Assembly (NCBI RefSeq): GCF_002009425.1
Contig: NZ_CP019936.1
Span: forward strand, 3,149,297-3,213,296
Direction: 5' to 3'
DNA length: 64,000 nt
Source: Thiosocius teredinicola
GTDB taxonomy: Bacteria; Pseudomonadota; Gammaproteobacteria; Chromatiales; Chromatiaceae
Shown piece by piece: positions 1-8,936 of this stretch. The translations under genes were made by a program, and so were the position numbers. The notes under the pieces are model-generated. The model did no database searches. It saw nothing but the letters and a program-made list of their open reading frames with translations, and had not been told where the DNA came from. Each line of letters starts with the position of its first letter. Positions within the stretch are counted from its first letter, which is position 1.

Positions 1-1
1 C

Positions 2-922
2 GAGGCCATGGTCAGTCGGGCCATCATTGGTCAGCGCGATGTTATTCGCGAAACAATCGTCGCCCTGATCGCGGGTGGACATGTCCTCGTCGAAGGCCTA
101 CCCGGCCTGGGTAAGACCCTGCTGGTTCGCAGCCTGAGCAAGGCTGTCGGCGGCAAGTTCTCACGCATACAGCTCACCCCCGACCTGATGCCGAGCGACG
201 TCACCGGGCACGCGGTGTTCGACATGAAGGAAGAGACCTTCCGCATCCGCCGCGGACCGATCTTCTGCAACTTCCTGCTCGGTGACGAGATCAACCGCGC
301 GCCGGCCAAGACCCAATCGGCACTGCTCGAGGCCATGCAGGAAGAGCAGGTAACGATCGAAGGCAAGACCTATGAGCTGGAGCAACCCTTTCTGGTGATG
401 GCGACGCAGAACCCCATCGAGCAGGAAGGTACCTATCCACTGCCGCAGGCGCAGCTCGACCGCTTTCTGATCAACGTGCAGATCAGCTATCCAAGCGAGG
501 AAGAAGAAAGCGAGATGATCCGTCAGGTCACGGCCACCTCAGTGGGCAACCAGTTGGACATTTCATCGATCGAACCGATTCTCACCCCGGGAGATGTCCT
601 TGGATTGCAACGTGCCGCCGTGCAGATCGAAGTCGACAAGGCGATCCTCGACTACATCGTGCGAATCGTGCGTACCACCCGCGACTGGCAGGGTATCGAG
701 ACCGGCGCCGGCCCCCGCGCAGGCATCGCCTTATTGCGTTGCGCTCGCGCCCAGGCCCTGTTCAACAGCAACGATTTCGTGACACCGGACGACGTCAAAT
801 CGATTGCGCCGGCCGTGCTGCGTCACCGTGTGAAGCTGACGGCAGACCTCGAAATCGAGGGCTACCAGCCCGATGACGTGCTTTCCGAGATGCTGGCCAA
901 CGTCGCCGCGCCCCGTCAATGA
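2..922 (+). CDS. MoxR-family AAA+ ATPase, 5'-truncated by the window edge
   Basis: This is a MoxR-type AAA+ ATPase, a chaperone-like ATPase thought to act with von Willebrand/DUF58 partners in assembling or activating membrane or metal proteins. Counting from the first methionine in the window (base 8), a Walker A GLPGLGKT lies at residues 30-37, the Walker B LLGDE at 90-94, and the family-typical segment INRAPAKTQSALLEAMQE follows directly. The frame is open to base 2 (Glu-Ala before the Met). MoxR proteins normally carry some 15-40 residues before the IIGQ motif, so the true start probably lies outside the window. The stop overlaps the next gene by 4 bp (ATGA), indicating translational coupling to the DUF58 protein. 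The substrate is unknown. Confidence 0.93.
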   Translation, partial: EAMVSRAIIGQRDVIRETIVALIAGGHVLVEGLPGLGKTLLVRSLSKAVGGKFSRIQLTPDLMPSDVTGHAVFDMKEETFRIRRGPIFCNFLLGDEINRAPAKTQSALLEAMQEEQVTIEGKTYELEQPFLVMATQNPIEQEGTYPLPQAQLDRFLINVQISYPSEEEESEMIRQVTATSVGNQLDISSIEPILTPGDVLGLQRAAVQIEVDKAILDYIVRIVRTTRDWQGIETGAGPRAGIALLRCARAQALFNSNDFVTPDDVKSIAPAVLRHRVKLTADLEIEGYQPDDVLSEMLANVAAPRQ

Positions 923-2229
923 GGTTCTACCCGACGCCAACATTGCTGGCGTGCGCCGGAATTTGGTTGGGGCTCGGCGTTATCGCCGCCATGGCGCCCG
1001 GCCTGGTTGTGGTGTGGCAGGCCTCGGGAGCGGCAATCGCCGGTGTCGCCATCGCCGACCGGCTGCGCCAACGCCGCCGCGCGTCGCCAAGCATCGAGCG
1101 CAAACTGAGCCGTAACCTGCCGGTCGGGACCTGGTCGAAAGCCGTCATCGAGATGCGTAATACGAGCAGCTTGCCGTTACGCTGCGAAGTGCATGACCTT
1201 CATCCCGGCAGCTTCGAAGTTGAGGGACAGCCGGCAACGGTGGATCTGCAACCCAATCAATGGGCGCACGTGCGTTACCGCCTGCAACCGCCGACGCGTG
1301 GCACTTACCAAGTGCCGGGCACCGAATTAATGATGACCTCGCCGTGGCACCTGTGGCGCGAACGCCGAACCGTCGGTACGCCACAGGAGCTGCGTGTGTA
1401 CCCCAACTTTTCGCGGATTGCGCACTACACCCTGCTGACCACCGATAACCGGCAGAGCCAGATGGGCGTCAAACGCCGTCAGCGACGCGGCGAAGGCAGC
1501 GATTTTCACCAACTGCGTGAATACCGGGTCGGCGACACGTTACGCCAGATCGACTGGAAAGCCACGTCGCGCCTGCGCAAACTGATCTCGCGAGAATTTC
1601 AGGACGAGCGCGACCAGCAGATTATGTTCCTTATCGACTGCGGTCGTCGCATGCGCCATGCCGAGGTTGGACGGGTGCATCTCGACGAGGCGCTGAATGC
1701 CGTACTGCTCGTCTCTTACGTCTCGCTGCGCCAAGGCGATGCCGTGGGTTTCATGACGATGGGCGGCGTGCGCCGCTGGTACGCACCACGCAAAGGCCAA
1801 CACCTGGTGAGCAGCCTGCTGAATGCCACGTACGACCTGCAATCGACACTCGAAACCACCGATTACCGGGCTGCTGCCAGTGAACTCCTCGCCCGCCAGC
1901 GTCGTCGCGCACTGGTGGTGGTCATCACCAATACCCATGATGAAGACCAATCGGACCTGGAGGCCGCCGTCAAGCTGCTACGTCGCAGCCACCTGGTGTT
2001 GGTCGCGGACATGCGTGAATCGTTGCTCGACGAGATCGAATCGCGAGAGGTCACGTCGCTGAAAGAGGCACTCCAGTTCCAGGCCACCGAAGACTACCTG
2101 GGGCGTCGAAGAGATAACCACGAGCGGTTAATGCATCATGGTGCGAGAATTCTGGACATCCGCCCCGACCAACTACCCATCGCGCTGGTCAACCAATACT
2201 TCGCGATAAAGCGCGAAGGTGCCTTGTAG
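919..2229 (+). CDS. DUF58-domain membrane protein, partner of MoxR
   Basis: 436-residue DUF58 protein. The N-terminus has two closely spaced hydrophobic stretches (about residues 7-45) followed by a basic segment, giving a short membrane hairpin and a large soluble part. The DUF58 signature GSDFHQLREYRVGDTLRQID lies near residue 195, and a vWA-like fold follows, with IMFLIDCGRRM and later LVVVITNTHDE. It starts on the ATGA overlap with the MoxR gene. The MoxR-DUF58 pair is widespread and usually precedes BatA/transglutaminase-type genes. Here the next gene downstream is tssH, convergent and 24 bp away, so the usual cluster is cut short. No direct tie to the T6SS can be shown beyond adjacency. 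Confidence 0.92.
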   Translation: MRFYPTPTLLACAGIWLGLGVIAAMAPGLVVVWQASGAAIAGVAIADRLRQRRRASPSIERKLSRNLPVGTWSKAVIEMRNTSSLPLRCEVHDLHPGSFEVEGQPATVDLQPNQWAHVRYRLQPPTRGTYQVPGTELMMTSPWHLWRERRTVGTPQELRVYPNFSRIAHYTLLTTDNRQSQMGVKRRQRRGEGSDFHQLREYRVGDTLRQIDWKATSRLRKLISREFQDERDQQIMFLIDCGRRMRHAEVGRVHLDEALNAVLLVSYVSLRQGDAVGFMTMGGVRRWYAPRKGQHLVSSLLNATYDLQSTLETTDYRAAASELLARQRRRALVVVITNTHDEDQSDLEAAVKLLRRSHLVLVADMRESLLDEIESREVTSLKEALQFQATEDYLGRRRDNHERLMHHGARILDIRPDQLPIALVNQYFAIKREGAL

Positions 2230-2253
2230 GCAACCTTCAGCGATCGCCTTACC

Positions 2254-4956
2254 TTACTTCATGGTGTACTTGAACTCACCATTCTTGCCCGCCGACACCT
2301 TGATCCGCGAAATCTCGCCCTCTTCCGCCATGCGGCCGAGGACCGTTTCGGCCATCTCAGGCAGCAGCGTGCCACTGAGAATGTGATCGACATTGCGCGC
2401 GCCCGAGTCGACCTCGGTGCAACGTGCCAACACTGCCTCGACCAGCTTGTCGTCCCATACGAAATCTGCCTTGTGGTTTGCCGCCACGCGGTCGCGAATC
2501 CGACCAAGCTTGAGTTCGATGATCTGCACCAACACGTCGTCGGAGATCGGGTAGTACGGAACCACCTTCAGCCGCCCCAGAAAGGCCGGTTTGAAATGTT
2601 TGAACAATACCGGGCGAAGCGCCTCGGCCAGGTCATCCGGATCGGGCAGTTCTTCCGCGGCCTTGTTCAGACAACTCTGCATGATCTGGCTCGAACCGAC
2701 ATTGCTGGTCAAAATGATCAGCGTGTTGCGGAAATCGATCTCGCGACCTTCGGCGTCATCCAACACCCCCTTATCGAACACCTGGAAGAACAATTCCATG
2801 ACATCCGGATGTGCCTTCTCGACCTCGTCGAGCAGGACGACACTGTACGGATTGCGACGGACCGCCTCGGTAAGCACCCCGCCTTCACCGTAACCCACAT
2901 AGCCCGGTGGCGAGCCTTTGAGACCGGAGACCGTATGCGCCTCCTGGTACTCGCTCATATTGATCGTGACCAGCTTGCGCTCACCACCGTACAGGATGTC
3001 GGCAAGTGCCAGCGCCGTCTCGGTCTTGCCGACACCAGAGGGTCCAACGAAGAGAAACACGCCTTTCGGCTTGTTCGGGTCTTCAAGGTTCGCGCGGGCC
3101 GTGCGAACACGCTGGGCGACCGCTTCCAGGGCATGATCCTGACCGATGACACGCGCCTGCAGCAATGGCTTGAGCTGCAACACCGTCTTGATCTCGTCCT
3201 TGACCATCTTCCCCAGCGGGATACCGGTCCACGAGGAGATAACCTCGGCAACGACGTGTCCATCAACCTGCAAAGGCACCATCGGCTCTTCACCCTGCAG
3301 GGCATGCAGCTTGGCGATCAGTTCATCAAGGCCGGTAGTGCGCGCCGATGCTGCTTTTCGCCTGCGGCCACCGCCACCGACTGCGGCAACGGCCGGTTCG
3401 GCGACTGTCTCGCCATTTTCGAGACCGGCACGCATTTCGATGATCTGCTTGACCAGAGCCGACTCAGCCTCATGCCGGGCCTTGTAGTCATCAAGATCTT
3501 TTTCCAGCGCTTTGATTTGCGCCTTGAGCTCTTTCAGGCGCGCGTCATGCCACATGCCGCTGGCCGCTTCCTTTTCCAATGCGGCCAACTCCGCGCGTTC
3601 ACGCACCAAGCGCTTGTCGGTTTCATCGATCAGAGCGGGTGTGGCGCTCTGCCCCAAGGCAACCTTGGCACACGCCGTGTCGAGCACACTGACTGCTTTG
3701 TCGGGCAACTGCCGGCCGCTGATGTAACGATGAGACAAGCGCACTGCTTCAGTCACAGCCTCGTCCATCACGCGTATGTTGAAGTGTTCTTCCATCAAGG
3801 GAACCATGCCTCGCAGCATCGCTGCGGCCAGTGGCTCGGTAGGTTCTTCGACCTTGACGACCTGGAACCGACGCGCAAGCGCCGCGTCTTTCTCGAAGTA
3901 TTTCTTGTATTCGGCCCAGGTCGTAGCGGCGACCGTACGCAGCTCACCACGTGCCAGTGCCGGTTTCAGCAGGTTGGCCGCATCATTCTGACCCGACTGG
4001 CCACCGGCCCCGATCATTGTGTGGGCCTCGTCGATAAACAGGATAATCGGCCTGGGGCTCTTTTTGACTTCATCAATGACATTCTTGAGGCGATTCTCGA
4101 ACTCACCTTTGACGCTCGCGCCCGCTTGAAGCAGCCCCATGTCAAGCACGTGCAATTCAACCCCCTGAAGTGGCGGCGGCACGTCTCCATCGGCTATACG
4201 CAGGGCAAGCCCTTCAACGACTGCCGTCTTGCCGACGCCGGCCTCACCCGTGAGTATTGGGTTGTTCTGGCGTCGACGCAGCAGGATGTCGACCAGTTGT
4301 CGTATCTCGCTGTCCCGGCCGATCACGGGATCGACCTTGCCGTCGCGGGCGCGCTGGGTGAGATTCGTCGTGAACTGGTCCAAGGCCGGGGTCTTGCTGA
4401 CACCCGGCATCGCGGACGCGGCGGCGTCGGCATCACCGTCACTCAAATCTTGCTCGCCACCCTCTCCCGCTACTTCTGCGGCTTCGAGCGAACCCTGGGT
4501 CAACTCATCGAAGTTGTGCTTCAGCTCGCCAAGATTGATCTTCTCGAAGGCCCGCGAACCACGCGAGGCCAGCTGAACGAGGTCAGGCTCGGTCAATAGC
4601 GCAAGCAACAGGTGTCCGGAGCGAATGCGCTGCAGGCGCGAATCCAGCGAGGCGACCAGCCACGCCTGCTCGAACAGCTTCTGCAAATGGGGCGAGAACA
4701 CCGGCGTGCGGGTGTTGCCCGTCTTGAGCAGACCGAGCGCGTTGTCAAGTTCACGCTCGAGACCGGTGACGCTGATATCGCTGCGACTCGCGACCTTCAC
4801 GACATCGCTACCCGGCTGCTCGCACAGCGCCAGGAACAGGTGTTCCAGGTCCACCTCGTAGTGGCCGCGATTCATGCAAATGACGGCAGCCCGTTCGGTC
4901 GCCGTGCGACTGAGTCCATTCAGCTTGCTGATCAGTGTTTTGAGTGAAGTGCTCAT
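2254..4956 (-). CDS. tssH: T6SS sheath-recycling ATPase TssH/ClpV
   Basis: 900-residue Clp/Hsp100 ATPase that disassembles the contracted TssB-TssC sheath in the cytoplasm. The N-terminal Clp-N repeat domain covers about residues 1-160. AAA module 1 has Walker A GEAGVGKT at 237-244 and Walker [10 protein letters not shown] at 304-312. A charged coiled-coil middle domain spans about 440-515, and an unusual Ala/Gly/Arg-rich linker ([11 protein letters not shown]) lies near 527-537. AAA module 2 has GPSGVGKT at 638-645. Length and linker fit ClpV rather than housekeeping ClpB. It is the last gene of the minus-strand run starting with the TPR lipoprotein and ends convergently with the DUF58 gene. 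An RBS-like AGGGATA lies just upstream of the ATG. Confidence 0.97.
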   Translation of the reverse strand: MSTSLKTLISKLNGLSRTATERAAVICMNRGHYEVDLEHLFLALCEQPGSDVVKVASRSDISVTGLERELDNALGLLKTGNTRTPVFSPHLQKLFEQAWLVASLDSRLQRIRSGHLLLALLTEPDLVQLASRGSRAFEKINLGELKHNFDELTQGSLEAAEVAGEGGEQDLSDGDADAAASAMPGVSKTPALDQFTTNLTQRARDGKVDPVIGRDSEIRQLVDILLRRRQNNPILTGEAGVGKTAVVEGLALRIADGDVPPPLQGVELHVLDMGLLQAGASVKGEFENRLKNVIDEVKKSPRPIILFIDEAHTMIGAGGQSGQNDAANLLKPALARGELRTVAATTWAEYKKYFEKDAALARRFQVVKVEEPTEPLAAAMLRGMVPLMEEHFNIRVMDEAVTEAVRLSHRYISGRQLPDKAVSVLDTACAKVALGQSATPALIDETDKRLVRERAELAALEKEAASGMWHDARLKELKAQIKALEKDLDDYKARHEAESALVKQIIEMRAGLENGETVAEPAVAAVGGGGRRRKAASARTTGLDELIAKLHALQGEEPMVPLQVDGHVVAEVISSWTGIPLGKMVKDEIKTVLQLKPLLQARVIGQDHALEAVAQRVRTARANLEDPNKPKGVFLFVGPSGVGKTETALALADILYGGERKLVTINMSEYQEAHTVSGLKGSPPGYVGYGEGGVLTEAVRRNPYSVVLLDEVEKAHPDVMELFFQVFDKGVLDDAEGREIDFRNTLIILTSNVGSSQIMQSCLNKAAEELPDPDDLAEALRPVLFKHFKPAFLGRLKVVPYYPISDDVLVQIIELKLGRIRDRVAANHKADFVWDDKLVEAVLARCTEVDSGARNVDHILSGTLLPEMAETVLGRMAEEGEISRIKVSAGKNGEFKYTMK

Positions 4957-4972
4957 AAGACGATATCCCTAT

Positions 4973-6025
4973 TCAGGCGGCATGCAGTTCAAACACCGTG
5001 TCATCACGGTCTTCCGTCACTGCGCGAGTACAAAGAAAAGTGTCGAATCCGAGGCGGGGCTGCTGCTCAGCTCCGAGCTGGCTGGGAAGAACATCTGCGG
5101 CCCTAAGTACTGGACGAATCTCGTATTCGAATTGATATGAAGTCGCCAACGTCAGAATCTTATGTAGCGCTGCCGACAGTTCGCTTCCCGGCAGAAATGC
5201 CAGATAGCGATCGCGAGACAATGGCCCGATGCGAATACGAACACGCAGGTTGCGTTGCCAGACGCGCTCGCCGACCATCATGGTCTTTCCCAGAGCGGCA
5301 TTGGCACCGCCGAGCTTAGAATGCTGCGACTCCGGTAGCGTGTACCATTTGCCGACAAACTGCTCGACCTTGACGCTGGTACGAAAATACTGGGACAGGA
5401 TTGTCTGCAACGTCGTTGCAGATACAGGGCGTTGCCGCAGCATGCCCGCAAAGTACGCCATCGATTCATCATCGATACTGCCAGGACTGTCACGCAGCCG
5501 GTCACGAAGTGAATCGAATCCAAGTCCGCCGAGCGCTAGTACCAGCGGAAGAAACTGGTCATGGCGCTCAGTTTCGTAGAGAAGCGGTAAGCGATACTTC
5601 TTCCATGCGTTGTAGAACTGCCCTACCGACCGGTTCGAAAACAGATCAAGGAAATGCCGCGCCCCACGGTCTCGATGGTAGCGCTCGCGATCGGCGATCT
5701 GCTCCGTATAGTGTGCCGGCAGTGTACCGTGCAGTCCCAACAACCCCATGAATGCCGGCGTCAATGAAACCCTTCGCAGCTGGTCGGTTTCATTACCTTC
5801 ATCGTCGCTCGCATACTCGACATCGAGCGTCTCTATTTGGCTGGGCGCGAATGCGAGAGCAAGAGAATTGCGGAATCTCAGTCGATCGGCGACCGGCTCT
5901 TTGGCGCCCTGTTTGCGCAAGTGGCGGTCGAGCACACGCACGGCCTGAAAGAAATCAAACCGCTGTGGCTCACTGGTCAGCTGCTCGATCAGAGCAGGAT
6001 CGATTCGCCGGCGCGCGGAGCACAT
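4973..6025 (-). CDS. tssG: T6SS baseplate subunit TssG
   Basis: 350-residue TssG/VasB (DUF1305) protein. It forms the baseplate wedge with TssF, TssE and TssK and helps dock the sheath onto the membrane complex. The N-terminal segment EPQRFDFFQAVRVLDRHL and the LTPAFMGLLGLHGTLPAHYTE region are family hallmarks. The gene overlaps the end of tssF by 37 bp in another frame, consistent with translational coupling. Only 16 bp separate it from tssH. Length is normal for the family and no damage was seen. Confidence 0.96.
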   Translation of the reverse strand: MCSARRRIDPALIEQLTSEPQRFDFFQAVRVLDRHLRKQGAKEPVADRLRFRNSLALAFAPSQIETLDVEYASDDEGNETDQLRRVSLTPAFMGLLGLHGTLPAHYTEQIADRERYHRDRGARHFLDLFSNRSVGQFYNAWKKYRLPLLYETERHDQFLPLVLALGGLGFDSLRDRLRDSPGSIDDESMAYFAGMLRQRPVSATTLQTILSQYFRTSVKVEQFVGKWYTLPESQHSKLGGANAALGKTMMVGERVWQRNLRVRIRIGPLSRDRYLAFLPGSELSAALHKILTLATSYQFEYEIRPVLRAADVLPSQLGAEQQPRLGFDTFLCTRAVTEDRDDTVFELHAA

Positions 6026-7827
6026 CTGACCAATTCCTCACCGGTTCGGCTGGAGACAAGCACCAGTTCAATAAAGCTGTTCAGGTGGACGTACAAGCCG
6101 AGAAAGCGATCGATTACGCGTGCGAAGATATCCAGACCGGTTCCGACGAAACTCTCCTCGTCGACTGTCAAGGTGATTTCCAGGCCGCGGACAAAACTCG
6201 CAAACGGATTGCCGGGTAACCAGACCGTCTTGTCACGCTGTGAGATCTCGGCAATCCCGACAATCTGCCGACGCGATACCGCCGTCCGCGGCAGGTCGTA
6301 CAAGCTCAACATCTCGCGAAACGCGTTCAGCCCACTACCACTGATCGACAGGTGATTCAGCGCCAGATGCGATATCAGGCGCCATTGCCCGGCTCCGCGA
6401 TAGTCGAAGCGATAGGGTTTGGTCGGTTTACGCAACATGCTGATCGCCTTAGCGACCGATCCGCCCTCCATCGTCAGATCACCGCCGGGTAAACCCGTGG
6501 CAAGGTGATGAGGCAGATCGCGGTTGGTGCATGTCAAAGCGACACTCAATACATCGGATTTGGCATGTAGCGGTTCGAAATCGGCATCGACGACCGATAT
6601 CTCGGTCTCGTACCCGGGACTGTGTTCCGCCACGAGATGGTTGCGCTGCGCATGCCAATACTGGCCATCTTTCTCTGGTGTCTCGCCGTGGTAGAGCGAG
6701 AAAAAAGGGCGAAATTCGGTTATCGATTCGCCCTGCGGCGTTTGACGCACGCGACGCACCGAGTCGATCGAATAAACCTCGTAAGCGAACGCCTTACGCG
6801 AATCGGCAACGACCGGGTAAGCGCTGCTGCGCTCGGTCAGGCGTATGGGGTCACCCTTTTGCGCAAAGAGGTTGACGATCGGCACGCAGCCCAGCCGCAG
6901 GTGCTCAGCGGCGATGGTCTGCAAGAGCCGCGACGCATCACTGTCGGCCCGCAGATCGGCGAACGCCAGATGGATCTCGATCGTTTCTTTGGACCGCAGG
7001 GAGACAGGCAGACTATCCAGGCGCAGATCGAAGAAATTGTATTTTTCAGGGAACGCGAAATACTCTGTAAGGTGTCGATAGGCGTTGTGCGCATTGTCCG
7101 GAAACCGGATCAGAGATTCTTCGTCGGCAAACCCCACCTCACCGATGATATCGTCGCTCAATGACTGCCACCGTTCCTCCGCAGTCGATGCGTAACTCTT
7201 CACCACGCGCAAAAACAAGGCATCACGCAGCGCTGCTGCGATCGATGGCTCGGCATCGACAAAGAACCGTAGCGCGCCGAACTCTCCCTCTCCCCAGCGA
7301 CCTTGCTTGGACGTCTTGCGCAGCTCAAGCGTGAGTGACGCTGTACAGTCGACCGGCAAACGAATCCCGCCTCGCGCTTCGGCGATAGGATCGAATCTGA
7401 CCTGGCGAACCTGCACGGGGAGCAACGACACGTCCCAAGCTGTCTTGAAACGACAGGGAACGCCCTTGACTGGCCGGGATTGAAGCTCCAATCCCCGTTT
7501 CATGACCACAGGTTTGGAAAGGCTCGCTTCATCGCCGGCCGTGTCGAACCAGGCAATGGAACACGATGGAAAGGGGCGCAGGTAATGCGGATAGAGTACG
7601 TTCAGCAACGCCTCGGTGAACTGCGGGTATGAATCCTCAAGTTTCTTGTTGACCCGTGCGCTAAGCAGCGCGAACGACTCAATCATTCTCTCGATATGGG
7701 GATCATCACACCCATCACCGTGCAACAAAAGCTGTCCGGCAATCTTCGGGTAGCGTTCTGCAAACTCGCGCGAATGACGACGCAAGAAAGCCAGTTCGCG
7801 TTCGTAATAAGGCAGCAAATCTTCCAT
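5989..7827 (-). CDS. tssF: T6SS baseplate subunit TssF
   Basis: 612-residue TssF/VasA (DUF879) protein, the largest wedge component of the T6SS baseplate. The start MEDLLPYYERELAFLRRH and the following FAERYPKIAGQLLL are characteristic of the family, as is the LLNVLYPHYLRPFPSCSI segment near residue 80-105. Start and stop both lie in tight junctions: tssE ends one base from the start codon, and tssG begins inside the 3' end. This is typical of the tssEFG unit, whose products assemble together. No frameshift or truncation was seen. Confidence 0.97.
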   Translation of the reverse strand: MEDLLPYYERELAFLRRHSREFAERYPKIAGQLLLHGDGCDDPHIERMIESFALLSARVNKKLEDSYPQFTEALLNVLYPHYLRPFPSCSIAWFDTAGDEASLSKPVVMKRGLELQSRPVKGVPCRFKTAWDVSLLPVQVRQVRFDPIAEARGGIRLPVDCTASLTLELRKTSKQGRWGEGEFGALRFFVDAEPSIAAALRDALFLRVVKSYASTAEERWQSLSDDIIGEVGFADEESLIRFPDNAHNAYRHLTEYFAFPEKYNFFDLRLDSLPVSLRSKETIEIHLAFADLRADSDASRLLQTIAAEHLRLGCVPIVNLFAQKGDPIRLTERSSAYPVVADSRKAFAYEVYSIDSVRRVRQTPQGESITEFRPFFSLYHGETPEKDGQYWHAQRNHLVAEHSPGYETEISVVDADFEPLHAKSDVLSVALTCTNRDLPHHLATGLPGGDLTMEGGSVAKAISMLRKPTKPYRFDYRGAGQWRLISHLALNHLSISGSGLNAFREMLSLYDLPRTAVSRRQIVGIAEISQRDKTVWLPGNPFASFVRGLEITLTVDEESFVGTGLDIFARVIDRFLGLYVHLNSFIELVLVSSRTGEELVRCAPRAGESILL

Positions 7828-7828
7828 G

Positions 7829-8308
7829 TCAGCCTGTCACACCCGACGCCTTCTGTCGGTTTACCGAATATTGCAGTGTCGTCGGCTGCAACATCGCATC
7901 GAAGTTCACCGGCTCGCGAGCCGGTTTAACCACCAACATTGCTTTGATGGAAAACGCCAGGGAGTTGACCGACCGACGGTCCAGGTCGAGCGACACCTGT
8001 ACGTTCTTCAATCGCGGTTCGTGCTTGGAGATTGCGCTTTCGAGAGACCGACATATTGTCACGCGGTCATGCACGCTGGCCAACGAAAGGCCGGCAAAAT
8101 CGACGAGCCCGAAAGACGCAATGGAGCGCGCGGCTTCGGGATAACCTTCCATCACCGAATCATCGAACACCGTGCGTGCATTCAACAGCGCTTCGAGATC
8201 ACGTGCGACAGAGTCTTTTAATTCATCAACCGACAGTCGACGATGCACCGGACCCACTGGCGAGTCGTCACAGAGCTTGTCGAACAGTGTCGGTTCAAAT
8301 CCTCGCAT
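7829..8308 (-). CDS. tssE: T6SS baseplate subunit TssE (gp25-like)
   Basis: 159-residue gp25-like protein that initiates sheath polymerisation on the baseplate. It begins MRGFEPTLFDKL and contains the conserved GP-x-H-R and SVARDLEALLNAR segments; the FGLVDFAGLS stretch is also typical. The frame can be opened 10 codons upstream, but that extension lies inside a strong hairpin and adds no family sequence, so the internal ATG at 8308 was preferred. There is no good Shine-Dalgarno before it, which suggests either weak translation or coupling. The gene follows hcp after a perfect inverted repeat. Confidence 0.9.
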   Translation of the reverse strand: MRGFEPTLFDKLCDDSPVGPVHRRLSVDELKDSVARDLEALLNARTVFDDSVMEGYPEAARSIASFGLVDFAGLSLASVHDRVTICRSLESAISKHEPRLKNVQVSLDLDRRSVNSLAFSIKAMLVVKPAREPVNFDAMLQPTTLQYSVNRQKASGVTG

Positions 8309-8324
8309 AAGGAATGCAGCACAA

Positions 8325-8353
8325 GAACATGGCGGCAAGGCACCGCCATGTTC
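8325..8353 (-). terminator. Perfect 11-bp hairpin between hcp and tssE, probable attenuator or processing site
   Basis: GAACATGGCGG and CCGCCATGTTC form an 11-bp perfect stem around a 7-nt loop. It sits 17 bases after the hcp stop codon and 16 bases before the tssE start. There is no U-run after it, so complete termination is unlikely. A partial terminator or a 3' stabilising structure would raise Hcp, the abundant tube protein, above the baseplate proteins transcribed behind it. That role is inferred from position and symmetry. Confidence 0.6.
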
Positions 8354-8369
8354 ATATCAGAAGCTACGC

Positions 8370-8906
8370 TCAGGTCAGATTGGGCGTGTTCTTGGCGAGG
8401 TTCCAGGCGCCCTGGATGTTGACCTTGCCGGACTTGTCACCATTGATGTTCAGTTCATCATAGGTCCACTTGACCGCCGAGTACTTGAGCGCAAACGTTT
8501 CGGTCGGAATACCCTCGCTTGAAACGGAAGGTGAAACCGACGAAACGAGAACGTCTTTCAGCTCAATACGCATGTACTGATGACGGTTCTGCGTGGTGCT
8601 GGGATTGCCGGTGGTGTTCTTACCGCCAAATGCACGGTAGAAGGTGATCACAACGTCGTTGATGATCAGACCTGACGAACACGCTTGGTACAGCTTGGGG
8701 CTGGAGCCATCGATGTCTTTGGTGAAAACCATTTCATCGTGCTCACAACGCTCAGCAGTATGACCGCCCGAACCAGAAGCCGTCGCCGACTTCGGCTGAC
8801 GCATAGCGTGGCTCCAGGTGTAAACCTCGACCTGGTCCTTGTGCTTCTGGTCGCGCGCATCTCCCTTGATGTCGCTTCCTTTGAACTCTACGTAAATGTC
8901 CTTCAT
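8370..8906 (-). CDS. hcp: T6SS inner-tube protein Hcp (TssD)
   Basis: 178-residue Hcp1-type protein whose hexamers stack into the inner tube expelled by the T6SS. The N-terminus MKDIYVEFKGSDIKGDA and the Tyr/Thr-Trp-His segment VEVYTWSHAMRQP are typical, and the C-terminus ends with the family-like YSAVKWTYDELNINGDKSG. A clear Shine-Dalgarno (GGAG, about 9 nt before the ATG) is present, in keeping with high expression. The gene lies 30 bp behind tssC and is followed by an 11-bp hairpin. No C-terminal toxin extension is present. Confidence 0.97.
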   Translation of the reverse strand: MKDIYVEFKGSDIKGDARDQKHKDQVEVYTWSHAMRQPKSATASGSGGHTAERCEHDEMVFTKDIDGSSPKLYQACSSGLIINDVVITFYRAFGGKNTTGNPSTTQNRHQYMRIELKDVLVSSVSPSVSSEGIPTETFALKYSAVKWTYDELNINGDKSGKVNIQGAWNLAKNTPNLT

Positions 8907-8936
8907 TACGGAACAACTCCTTACAGTGTTGGTTAA

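Noticed and set aside
2383-4599. 738-codon open frame antisense to tssH
   Set aside because: It lies wholly within the clear clpV gene, has no RBS and no recognisable domain. It is a shadow of the GC-rich codon pattern of the real gene.
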